Origin: JAGHEK01 sp044426235 | GTDB lineage: Bacteria; Bacillota; Clostridia; Peptostreptococcales; Peptostreptococcaceae | NCBI GenBank assembly: GCA_044426235.1 | Contig: JAWXUS010000055.1 | Location: 1 to 6,212 of the forward strand | Direction of reading: 5' to 3' | Length of the DNA: 6,212 bases | Shown here: positions 1 through 5,631 of the stretch, piece after piece | Layout of the letters: the number at the start of each line of letters is the position of its first letter | Position numbering within the stretch: the first letter of the stretch is position 1 | Notes under the pieces: model-generated | What the model was told of the DNA's origin: nothing | The model's database searches: none | The model's input: the letters and a program-made list of their open reading frames with translations, nothing else | Translations under genes and position numbers: made by a program

Positions 1-994
1 ATATTATTTCTTCTCTTTTTTCTCTGTTCATAAGATTATCTATTATTTTTTTCGGATTTTCATTTTCATAAAGTCCTTTATAGATAGCTTCAGTAATTGG
101 CATTTCAACGTTTAATTCTTTAGAAACTTTATATGCCGCCTTAGTTGCAACTATTCCTTCAACAACCATTTTGATTTCATCTAAAGTTTCATCTAAACTC
201 TTTCCTTGACCAATTAACATTCCAGCTCTTCTATTTCTTGAATGCATACTAGTACAAGTAACTATTAAATCTCCAATTCCAGACAATCCTGAAAAAGTAC
301 TTTCTTTAGCACCCATAGCAACACCAAGTCTAGTTATTTCCCTTATTCCACGAGTTATAAGGGCAGCTTTTGAATTGTCACCAAGTCCGATTCCATCACA
401 AACTCCAGCAGCAAAAGCTATTATATTTTTAAGCGCTCCACCAAGTTCAACTCCAACTAAATCATCATTAGTATATATTCTAAGACTCGGTGTCATAAAT
501 AAATCTTGTATGTATCTAGCACTTTCTAAATCAGTAGATGCAGAAACTAAAGTTGTAGGCATATTAACAGCAACTTCTTCAGCGTGAGACGGACCAGATA
601 AACTAACGAACTTATTATTCGGTAAAACTTCTTTAACAACTTGTGATAATCTAAGTCCACTACTTTCTTCAAGTCCCTTTGAAACGTTAACTAAAATTTG
701 ATTTTCAGTTACAAATTCTTGTATTTTTTCACAAACACTTCTTATCGCTTGAGAAGGAGTTGCCAATATAACAACACTACTACCCTTTATTGCATCTTCT
801 AATGAAGTTGTTGCCTTCATATTATTTGGAAAAACTATATTCGGTAAATAATCTTCATTAATATGATTATTATTTAATTTATCTGATTGTTCTTCATTTA
901 ATGTCCACATACAAACATCGTAATTTTTGTTAGAAAGCACAAGTCCTAAAGCACTTCCCCAACTTCCTAAACCAAGTATACAAATCTTATCCAT
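1..994 (-). CDS. gpsA: NAD(P)H-dependent glycerol-3-phosphate dehydrogenase, 3' end cut by the window edge
   Basis: Cytosolic enzyme that reduces dihydroxyacetone phosphate to sn-glycerol-3-phosphate, the backbone for phospholipids. The frame is open from the ATG at 994 to the left edge, giving 331 residues with no stop. Family members are about 330-345 residues, so only the last few are missing. The N-terminal Rossmann motif GLGSWGSA (residues 8-15) binds the cofactor. SKGLE (105-109) and GPSHAEEV (134-141) follow. The C-terminal domain carries LGGALKNIIA (184-193) with the expected catalytic Lys189, then GDNSKAALITRG (205-216) with Lys209, and SGIGDLIVTC (238-247). The start is fixed by an AGAGGTG ribosome binding site at 1001-1007. 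That site overlaps the stop of plsY, 11 nt upstream, so the two genes are probably translationally coupled. PlsY consumes the product of GpsA. In relatives spoIVA often follows, but it would lie outside this window. Confidence 0.98.
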   Translation of the reverse strand, partial: MDKICILGLGSWGSALGLVLSNKNYDVCMWTLNEEQSDKLNNNHINEDYLPNIVFPNNMKATTSLEDAIKGSSVVILATPSQAIRSVCEKIQEFVTENQILVNVSKGLEESSGLRLSQVVKEVLPNNKFVSLSGPSHAEEVAVNMPTTLVSASTDLESARYIQDLFMTPSLRIYTNDDLVGVELGGALKNIIAFAAGVCDGIGLGDNSKAALITRGIREITRLGVAMGAKESTFSGLSGIGDLIVTCTSMHSRNRRAGMLIGQGKSLDETLDEIKMVVEGIVATKAAYKVSKELNVEMPITEAIYKGLYENENPKKIIDNLMNREKREEII

Positions 995-1000
995 TTAAAA

Positions 1001-1007
1001 CACCTCT
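1001..1007 (-). promoter_or_regulatory. gpsA ribosome binding site overlapping the plsY stop codon
   Basis: On the minus strand this reads AGAGGTG, seven bases before the gpsA ATG at 994. Its first two bases are the last two bases of the plsY TAG stop (1006-1008). Ribosomes ending plsY would sit on the gpsA initiation region, which suggests translational coupling. Confidence 0.8.
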
Positions 1008-1605
1008 AATCTTTTTTTTGACCAATTTTTCTTTCAGTCCCATTAATAAGCCTTTTTATATTTTCTCTATGTGAGTAAATAGTTAAAGCACTCAAAAATA
1101 GAGTTATGAAAAATGCCTGATAATTTTTTATGAATAACATTATCAAAGATGATGATGATATTGCAATTATCGATGCTAATGAAACGTATTTTGTAGTAGC
1201 TAATATAACTATGAATACCCCAATACAAATACTTGCTATTATAGGATTTATAGTTATCATAGAACCAACAGTCGTAGCAACTCCTTTACCACCCTTAAAT
1301 CCTAAAAATACTGGATAGTTGTGTCCTAAAACAACGAATGCTACAGCCAAGTATCCTGCAGTTATAGAATCAATCCCAAATTTTTCTCCAAGATACTTTG
1401 CAATTAATACTGCAAATGAACCTTTAAAGAAATCACCTAAAAAAGTACATATTCCAGCTTTTTTACCAAGAGTTCTAAGTACATTTGTAGAACCTGCATT
1501 TCCAGAACCTTGAGTTCTAATGTCTATCCCTGCATATTTTTTGGCTATTAAGTATGATGTTGATATACTACCTAAAAGATATGAAACTAAAATTATAAGT
1601 AACAT
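1006..1605 (-). CDS. plsY: acyl-phosphate:glycerol-3-phosphate acyltransferase PlsY
   Basis: Integral membrane enzyme that transfers an acyl chain from acyl-phosphate (made by PlsX, not in this window) to glycerol-3-phosphate, giving 1-acyl-glycerol-3-phosphate. At 199 residues it has the usual length of the family. The three signature loops are all present. Loop 1 is GSGNAGSTN (33-41). Loop 2 is GHNYPVFLGFKGGKG (94-108), which holds the glycine-rich substrate site. Loop 3 is HRENIKRLINGTE (179-191). Between them are hydrophobic stretches at about 2-20, 52-70, 83-100, 116-136 and 141-178, consistent with the family's multi-pass topology. The ATG at 1605 follows an AAGGAG site (1614-1619). The gene starts 19 nt after der and ends within the gpsA ribosome binding site, placing it mid-operon directly before the gene that makes its substrate. 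Confidence 0.98.
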   Translation of the reverse strand: MLLIILVSYLLGSISTSYLIAKKYAGIDIRTQGSGNAGSTNVLRTLGKKAGICTFLGDFFKGSFAVLIAKYLGEKFGIDSITAGYLAVAFVVLGHNYPVFLGFKGGKGVATTVGSMITINPIIASICIGVFIVILATTKYVSLASIIAISSSSLIMLFIKNYQAFFITLFLSALTIYSHRENIKRLINGTERKIGQKKD

Positions 1606-1624
1606 ATAATCATCTCCTTGTTAA

Positions 1625-2947
1625 TTATCTTTTCTTTTCTCTATATTCAAAGTTAATTGGAGTTCCCTCAAATCCAAAGTTCTCTCTTATTTTATTCTCA
1701 ATATATCTTTGATATGAGAAATGAGTAAGATCTTTATCATTTATAAATAAAGTAAATTTAGGTGGCTTAACTGAAGTTTGAGAACCGTAGTAAATCTTAA
1801 GTCTCTTACCTTTATCTGAAGGTGGTTGATTAAGAAGTACAGCTTCCCCTATAACATCATTAAGTGCCGAAGTTGAAACTCTCTTTGCATGTTCATTTGC
1901 AACAACTTTAACAGTCTCTAAAACTTGATCCATTCTTTGATTAGTTTTAGCAGATATGAATATTGAAGGTGCATACATCATGAATGGGAATTTCTCTTTT
2001 ATAACTTTTGAATAATTTGATAAAGTTTTATGGTCTTTTTCAAGTATATCCCACTTATTAACTACGAACACACAAGCTTTTCCTTCATCATGTGCAATTC
2101 CTGCAACCTTAGTATCTTGTTCAGTTATTCCTTCAACCGCATCAATTACTATTAAAACAACATCTGCACGGTCAACTGCAGCCATACTTCTTATTACAGA
2201 ATATTTCTCAACAGTTTCATAAACCTTACTTTTTCTTCTAAGTCCTGCAGTATCTATTAATAAATACTTTTGGTCATCTTTTTCAAAGTAAGTATCTACA
2301 GCATCTCTTGTAGTCCCTGCTATTGGAGATACTATAACTCTTTCTTCTCCAAGAATTTTATTTAATATAGAACTCTTTCCTGCATTTGGCTTTCCAGTTA
2401 TAGCAACTCTTATCATATCTTCGTCGTACTCAGTATTTAGTCCTTTTGGGAAATTCTCAATTACTTCATCAAGTAAATCTCCAAGTCCCATACTATTAGC
2501 ACTAGATATTCCAACTGGAGTTCCAAGTCCTAATTCATAAAAATCATAAGTATCGTCAAATTGCTTTTGACTATCTATTTTATTAACTACTAATATTACT
2601 GGTTTATTAGTTTTTCTAAGAAGTTCTGCAACCTCTTTATCTGCAGCAGTAAGTCCTGCTTTTCCATCAACTACAAATAATATAACGTGTGCCATATCCA
2701 TTGCAAGCATAGCTTGATTTCTCATTTTAGTTAAGATTATGTCACCGTTTTCTCTTTCAATTCCTCCAGTATCTATTAATGTGAAGTGAGTGTTTAACCA
2801 CTCAACCTCCGCAAAAATTCTATCTCTTGTTACACCTGGAGTATCTTCAACTATTGATATTCTCTTTCCTGCTAACTTATTAAAAAGAGTACTCTTACCA
2901 ACATTTGGTCTTCCAACAACTGCTACTATCGGTCTATTATCAGTCAT
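1625..2947 (-). CDS. der: ribosome biogenesis GTPase Der (EngA)
   Basis: Essential GTPase with two tandem G domains that acts in late assembly of the 50S ribosomal subunit. At 440 residues it matches the family length. G domain 1 has the P-loop GRPNVGKS (12-19), DTPGVTRD (35-42), DTGG (59-62), NKID (122-125) and SSA (148-150). G domain 2 has GKPNAGKS (185-192), GTTRDAVD (211-218), DTAGLRRKS (232-240), NKWD (297-300) and SAK (332-334). The C-terminal KH-like domain spans about 350-440 and includes KIYYGSQTSVKPPKFTLFIN (384-403). All nucleotide-binding motifs look intact. The ATG at 2947 is preceded by GAAAGGAAAT, a moderate ribosome binding site with seven bases between the GG and the start. 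The gene lies 62 nt after the DUF512 gene with no terminator visible between them, so co-transcription is likely. Confidence 0.99.
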   Translation of the reverse strand: MTDNRPIVAVVGRPNVGKSTLFNKLAGKRISIVEDTPGVTRDRIFAEVEWLNTHFTLIDTGGIERENGDIILTKMRNQAMLAMDMAHVILFVVDGKAGLTAADKEVAELLRKTNKPVILVVNKIDSQKQFDDTYDFYELGLGTPVGISSANSMGLGDLLDEVIENFPKGLNTEYDEDMIRVAITGKPNAGKSSILNKILGEERVIVSPIAGTTRDAVDTYFEKDDQKYLLIDTAGLRRKSKVYETVEKYSVIRSMAAVDRADVVLIVIDAVEGITEQDTKVAGIAHDEGKACVFVVNKWDILEKDHKTLSNYSKVIKEKFPFMMYAPSIFISAKTNQRMDQVLETVKVVANEHAKRVSTSALNDVIGEAVLLNQPPSDKGKRLKIYYGSQTSVKPPKFTLFINDKDLTHFSYQRYIENKIRENFGFEGTPINFEYREKKR

Positions 2948-3008
2948 ATTATTTCCTTTCTTATTACTAATTATATTTTGTTATTTTTCATAAATTACTT
3001 AATCTATC

Positions 3009-4346
3009 TTATTTTAGTATTTTATCGATAAAATCATTGCCTTCACTAAGACAAGGTACAACTTCTATGTTCATAGTTTTTTGAATTTCTTCTAAAGTTA
3101 TATTATCAAGGAAAATTTCCTCATCGGCTTTTAACATATTTCTTGGAATATATAATGTTTCACCTAAATCAATTCCTTGTAGTTGGTCAATTATGTCTGT
3201 TGCAGTTATTAGACCAGAAACCGTTATAGTTTCACCAAAGAAATTATTCTTTATTTTGTAAACATTTATTTCAAGATTTTCACACTTGTCCATTATGTGA
3301 GTAGTTAATTCTGTCATAAACTCAAATGCAGAATGACCAGTTGCAAGTGAAACTTTCTTTTTAACATATAATCTTTCACTTTGGTTTTTCTCTATTTCAT
3401 TTAAGTATTTTCTACAATCATCATCTTGCTTTTTAATCATTCCAACTCCATTTTCAAGTTGAATAAAACCTTCATATTGATCATACTCTAATAAATCTTC
3501 ATTTGCTATCATATAAAATTCATCCGATAGGAATATAAATCTAGTTCCTAGCTTGTCCATATATTCTTTATGAAGTTTGTGAACTTGATTTATAGTTTCT
3601 TTTGCAGTTTCTTCACTGAAAATTTCAAGATTTGGTAAATGTCCTCTATGCTTTGTTATTCCAACAGGTACTGCTGCAACACTATTTACATATGGATATA
3701 AGTTACTTAAATCTTTAACAGTTCTTTCAAGCTCTTCTTTATCATTGTATCCCGGACATAGTACTATTTGGCAATTCATTTGAATTTGTGCATCGTGAAG
3801 TCTTTGCATTATTTCATAAACCTTACCAGAGAACCTATTTTTAAGCATTTTAACTCTAAGTTCAGGATTTGTTGTGTGAACTGATATATTTATTGGACTT
3901 ATTCTATACTTTATAATATTGTCGATATCTTCATCACTCATATTTGTTAGAGTTATGAAATTTCCTTGTAAAAAAGATAATCTTGAATCATCATCTTTAA
4001 AATAAAGTGTTTCTCGCATACCTTTCGGTAATTGGTCTATAAAGCAAAATACACATTTATTTTTACAACTTTTTGCTTTGTCTATTATAGGATTTGTAAA
4101 TTCAATCCCTAAATCATCATCATAATCTTTTTCTATTTCATATATATATATTTCTTTGTTTATTTTTTGAATTTCAACTTCTAAGTATTCATCACTCATT
4201 AAGAATTTATACTCTATAATATCATTGATTTCTTGATTATTAATAGAAATTAATAGATCACCTTCAACTATATTTAACTCATCTGCTATACTATTTTTGT
4301 AAACTTTACTTATTACATTATTACTTTTTTTAACATTTACTTCCAT
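3009..4346 (-). CDS. PDZ / radical SAM / DUF512 domain protein of unknown function
   Basis: Probable iron-sulfur radical SAM protein of the DUF512 family, with no established substrate. An N-terminal PDZ-like segment (about 8-70) contains VYKNSIADELNIVEGDLLIS, the usual peptide-binding loop pattern. A radical SAM core follows, with the cluster motif Cys94-X3-Cys98-X2-Cys101 and the family stretch FCFIDQLPKGMRETLYFKDD (100-119). ISVHTTNPELR (154-164) and the LCPGYND segment (196-202) are typical of these proteins. The C-terminal DUF512 region covers roughly 220-430 and includes AVPVGITKHR (225-234), FLSDEFY (272-278) and LATGHSAFEF (334-343). The length of 445 residues is normal. No membrane segments are seen. 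The ATG at 4346 has an AGGTGA site (4353-4358) six bases away. It is the first gene after a strong promoter and is followed by der, a linkage I know from other clostridia. Family assignment is secure but the role is unknown. Confidence 0.94.
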   Translation of the reverse strand: MEVNVKKSNNVISKVYKNSIADELNIVEGDLLISINNQEINDIIEYKFLMSDEYLEVEIQKINKEIYIYEIEKDYDDDLGIEFTNPIIDKAKSCKNKCVFCFIDQLPKGMRETLYFKDDDSRLSFLQGNFITLTNMSDEDIDNIIKYRISPINISVHTTNPELRVKMLKNRFSGKVYEIMQRLHDAQIQMNCQIVLCPGYNDKEELERTVKDLSNLYPYVNSVAAVPVGITKHRGHLPNLEIFSEETAKETINQVHKLHKEYMDKLGTRFIFLSDEFYMIANEDLLEYDQYEGFIQLENGVGMIKKQDDDCRKYLNEIEKNQSERLYVKKKVSLATGHSAFEFMTELTTHIMDKCENLEINVYKIKNNFFGETITVSGLITATDIIDQLQGIDLGETLYIPRNMLKADEEIFLDNITLEEIQKTMNIEVVPCLSEGNDFIDKILK

Positions 4347-4381
4347 TATATATCACCTAACTTTTCTGTATATATTTTTTT

Positions 4382-4411
4382 ATAATACCACGTTTTATTT
4401 TGAGTAGTCAA
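4382..4411 (-). promoter_or_regulatory. vegetative (sigma-A type) promoter with extended -10 for the DUF512-der-plsY-gpsA unit
   Basis: On the minus strand the -35 is TTGACT (4406-4411), five of six to consensus. The spacer is 18 bases (4388-4405). The -10 is TATTAT (4382-4387), five of six, preceded by TGG to give an extended -10 (TGGTATTAT). Transcription would start near 4375, leaving a 5' leader of about 29 nt that carries the AGGTGA ribosome binding site of the DUF512 gene. The leader is too short for a riboswitch. The -35 begins only a few bases past the T-run of the upstream terminator. Confidence 0.8.
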
Positions 4412-4414
4412 CCC

Positions 4415-4464
4415 AAACAAAAAAGATACCACAAAATGATAAATACCAATTTGTAGTATCTTTT
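4415..4464 (-). terminator. intrinsic terminator of the YIEGIA unit
   Basis: A 15-bp inverted repeat pairs 4450-4464 with 4421-4435. Read as minus-strand RNA, the arms AAAAGAUACUACAAA and UUUGUGGUAUCUUUU pair fully, with one U-G wobble. Read on the plus strand the same position is an A-C mismatch. The minus-strand U-tract (4424-4419, then UUU at 4417-4415) follows directly. The hairpin begins 12 nt after the stop of the small capping-type gene. The polarity of the wobble and the U-tract both argue that this terminates minus-strand transcription. Confidence 0.9.
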
Positions 4465-4476
4465 AATCTAATTTTT

Positions 4477-4674
4477 TTAATGTTTAACTATTATTAATGT
4501 TTCCTTATCTATTTGATGTACCATACCTCCAACACTTTTTGACATCAAAAGTGCCTTTTGTTGCAATTCTTTATCATCTTTAACATAAAAAACTGGACAC
4601 CCCGCATTTTTTACTTCTTTATTTATAGTTATAACACCAAGTGTATATTCATTCAAACCAACATTCATTCCCAT
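4477..4674 (-). CDS. small protein resembling the capping complex subunit for YIEGIA
   Basis: A 65-residue soluble protein with no signal peptide or membrane segment. It fits the small family annotated as the capping complex subunit for YIEGIA. The recognisable pattern is a TLGVITINKE strand (11-20), a GCPVFYVKDDKEL turn (25-37), a helix through LQQKALLMSKSVGG (37-50), and a MVHQID...LIIVKH end (51-65). I recognise the family by this pattern and by context, since it lies 21 nt after a YIEGIA gene. No biochemical activity is known to me, and a structural partner role is inferred. An AGAGGTGA site (4679-4686) places the start at the ATG ending at 4674. A second ATG two codons later is less well spaced. 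It is the last gene of its unit and is followed by a strong terminator. Confidence 0.85.
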   Translation of the reverse strand: MGMNVGLNEYTLGVITINKEVKNAGCPVFYVKDDKELQQKALLMSKSVGGMVHQIDKETLIIVKH

Positions 4675-4678
4675 AAAA

Positions 4679-4686
4679 TCACCTCT
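4679..4686 (-). promoter_or_regulatory. ribosome binding site that decides the start of the small capping-type gene
   Basis: On the minus strand this reads AGAGGTGA. Seven bases separate its GG from the ATG at 4674. Using Met3 instead would put 13 bases in between, so Met1 is the better start. Confidence 0.75.
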
Positions 4687-4695
4687 TTATTAATT

Positions 4696-5619
4696 TTATT
4701 TAGTATTTATAGAAAAATCTTTTAAACATAAATTTTTGTTTCTTGCACTAGATAATACCGGTGCAGATTTTATCGCCTCAATAGCTTTCTCTACATTTTT
4801 TTCGAGAGGTAAATAAGCTATAACTAAACTCTCATTATTTGGATTTCTTCTTGGAAGTGGATAAAAAGAAACTTCATAACTTTCTCTATAAATTCCAAGT
4901 CTAGAATACAAGTTGTAAATTATTGCATCTCTTTGCCCTGCATCTTGAATTATACCTGCATAACCATAGTTATTATCCTTTGGAACTATTTCAAGACCTA
5001 TTCCTTTTTCCAAAAATCTTTTTCTATCCTCTGCTAAACCAACATTAGTTATACCTTGTAATTCTCCAACTTTAAGAATTGAATCATTAACAAATGAAAT
5101 TTCAACAACATTAATATCTGCTATTTCTCCAATTTGAGGTCTTGATAAAAGTTTTTTCATAACAAATGAAAGTATTAAACCTAAGGCCGAACCAATAAAA
5201 ATAGCTATATTTTCATCTATCTTAAATTCGGCCGTTATAAGATAAAAACTAGCAACAGTTAAAAATGATGAAATTATACACATATAATTTCTAACTTCAT
5301 AAGTTCTAGCAATTTCCTCAATAAAAGGTCCACCTCTTTTTACTAATTGGCCATCTTCTTGATTTTCAAGAGAATTTCTCATAGCCTCTCTTACTTGTCT
5401 AAACTGCTCAGCTGCAAGTGATAAAAATGTTATCGAAGTATATGATCTTTCAATAAGTGCAGGCACTAATAATGCACCAAGACTTGATGCAACAAATGCA
5501 AGTATAAATTGATTTAATATCGTATTTGGTTTTGTTGGATACTGACTATTATCAATATTTAACATAATAAACCTTGATAGTATACCAATTAATATCGCAA
5601 TTAAAAATATTTTATCCAT
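4696..5619 (-). CDS. YIEGIA family membrane protein, complete copy with divergent signature motif
   Basis: A 307-residue protein with four predicted membrane segments (about 4-22, 34-56, 112-131 and 137-153) and a C-terminal soluble domain (about 160-300) that is probably cytoplasmic. Between the second and third membrane segments is an amphipathic, charged linker containing SLAAEQFRQVREAMRNSLEN (67-86). The position of the namesake YIEGIA motif reads FIEEIA here (99-104, bases 5308-5325), followed by RTYEVRNY. The soluble domain includes LKVGELQGITNVGL (182-195), FLEKGIGLEIVP (202-213) and YLPLEKNVEKAIEAI (269-283). In spore formers the family is linked to sporulation. I recall the Bacillus YphB/SeaA protein, needed for spore envelope assembly, as a relative, but cannot verify it here. 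An AGAGGTGA site precedes the ATG at 5619. The gene is 12 nt after a homologous gene and 21 nt before the small capping-type gene. Confidence 0.87.
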   Translation of the reverse strand: MDKIFLIAILIGILSRFIMLNIDNSQYPTKPNTILNQFILAFVASSLGALLVPALIERSYTSITFLSLAAEQFRQVREAMRNSLENQEDGQLVKRGGPFIEEIARTYEVRNYMCIISSFLTVASFYLITAEFKIDENIAIFIGSALGLILSFVMKKLLSRPQIGEIADINVVEISFVNDSILKVGELQGITNVGLAEDRKRFLEKGIGLEIVPKDNNYGYAGIIQDAGQRDAIIYNLYSRLGIYRESYEVSFYPLPRRNPNNESLVIAYLPLEKNVEKAIEAIKSAPVLSSARNKNLCLKDFSINTK

Positions 5620-5624
5620 TATTT

Positions 5625-5631
5625 CACCTCT
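5625..5631 (-). promoter_or_regulatory. ribosome binding site of the complete YIEGIA gene, abutting the upstream paralog's stop
   Basis: On the minus strand this reads AGAGGTG and begins directly after the TAA of the upstream paralog (5632-5634). The following ATG ends at 5619. The arrangement supports translational coupling of the two paralogs, and it resembles the plsY-gpsA junction in the other unit. Confidence 0.75.

Noticed and set aside
375..587. Plus-strand open frame of 70 codons opposite gpsA.
   Set aside because: It is a shadow of the conserved gpsA coding frame, has no ribosome binding site, and its translation is low-complexity without family character.
1148..1159. Four GAT units in a row (four consecutive Ser codons in plsY), a possible slippage tract.
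   Set aside because: The tract is very short, and a triplet change would keep the frame. It lies in a hydrophobic region with no sign of variation, so nothing supports a regulatory role.
1130..1513. Two plus-strand open frames opposite plsY (1130-1318 and 1319-1513).
   Set aside because: They are antisense to conserved plsY signature loops, lack ribosome binding sites, and encode no recognisable protein.
2790..2993. Plus-strand open frame opposite the start of der.
   Set aside because: It is antisense to the first Der G domain. The hydrophobic end arises from AT-rich intergenic sequence.
2970..2998. A perfect TATAAT (minus strand, 2970-2975) in the gap between the DUF512 gene and der, a possible internal promoter for der.
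   Set aside because: No recognisable -35 occurs 16-18 bases upstream (the hexamers are GTAATT, AGTAAT or TAATTT) and there is no extended -10. In such AT-rich DNA a TATAAT arises easily by chance. RNA 5'-end mapping near 2963 would decide.
2948..3008. Possible terminator between the DUF512 gene and der.
   Set aside because: No inverted repeat followed by a T-tract is visible in these 61 bases, so read-through from the upstream gene is the simpler reading.
4325..4331. A seven-base T run (A7 on the coding strand) within codons 5-8 of the DUF512 gene, a possible frameshift site.
   Set aside because: Homopolymers of this length are common in AT-rich genes. The frame is intact, with no alternative frame of meaning downstream.
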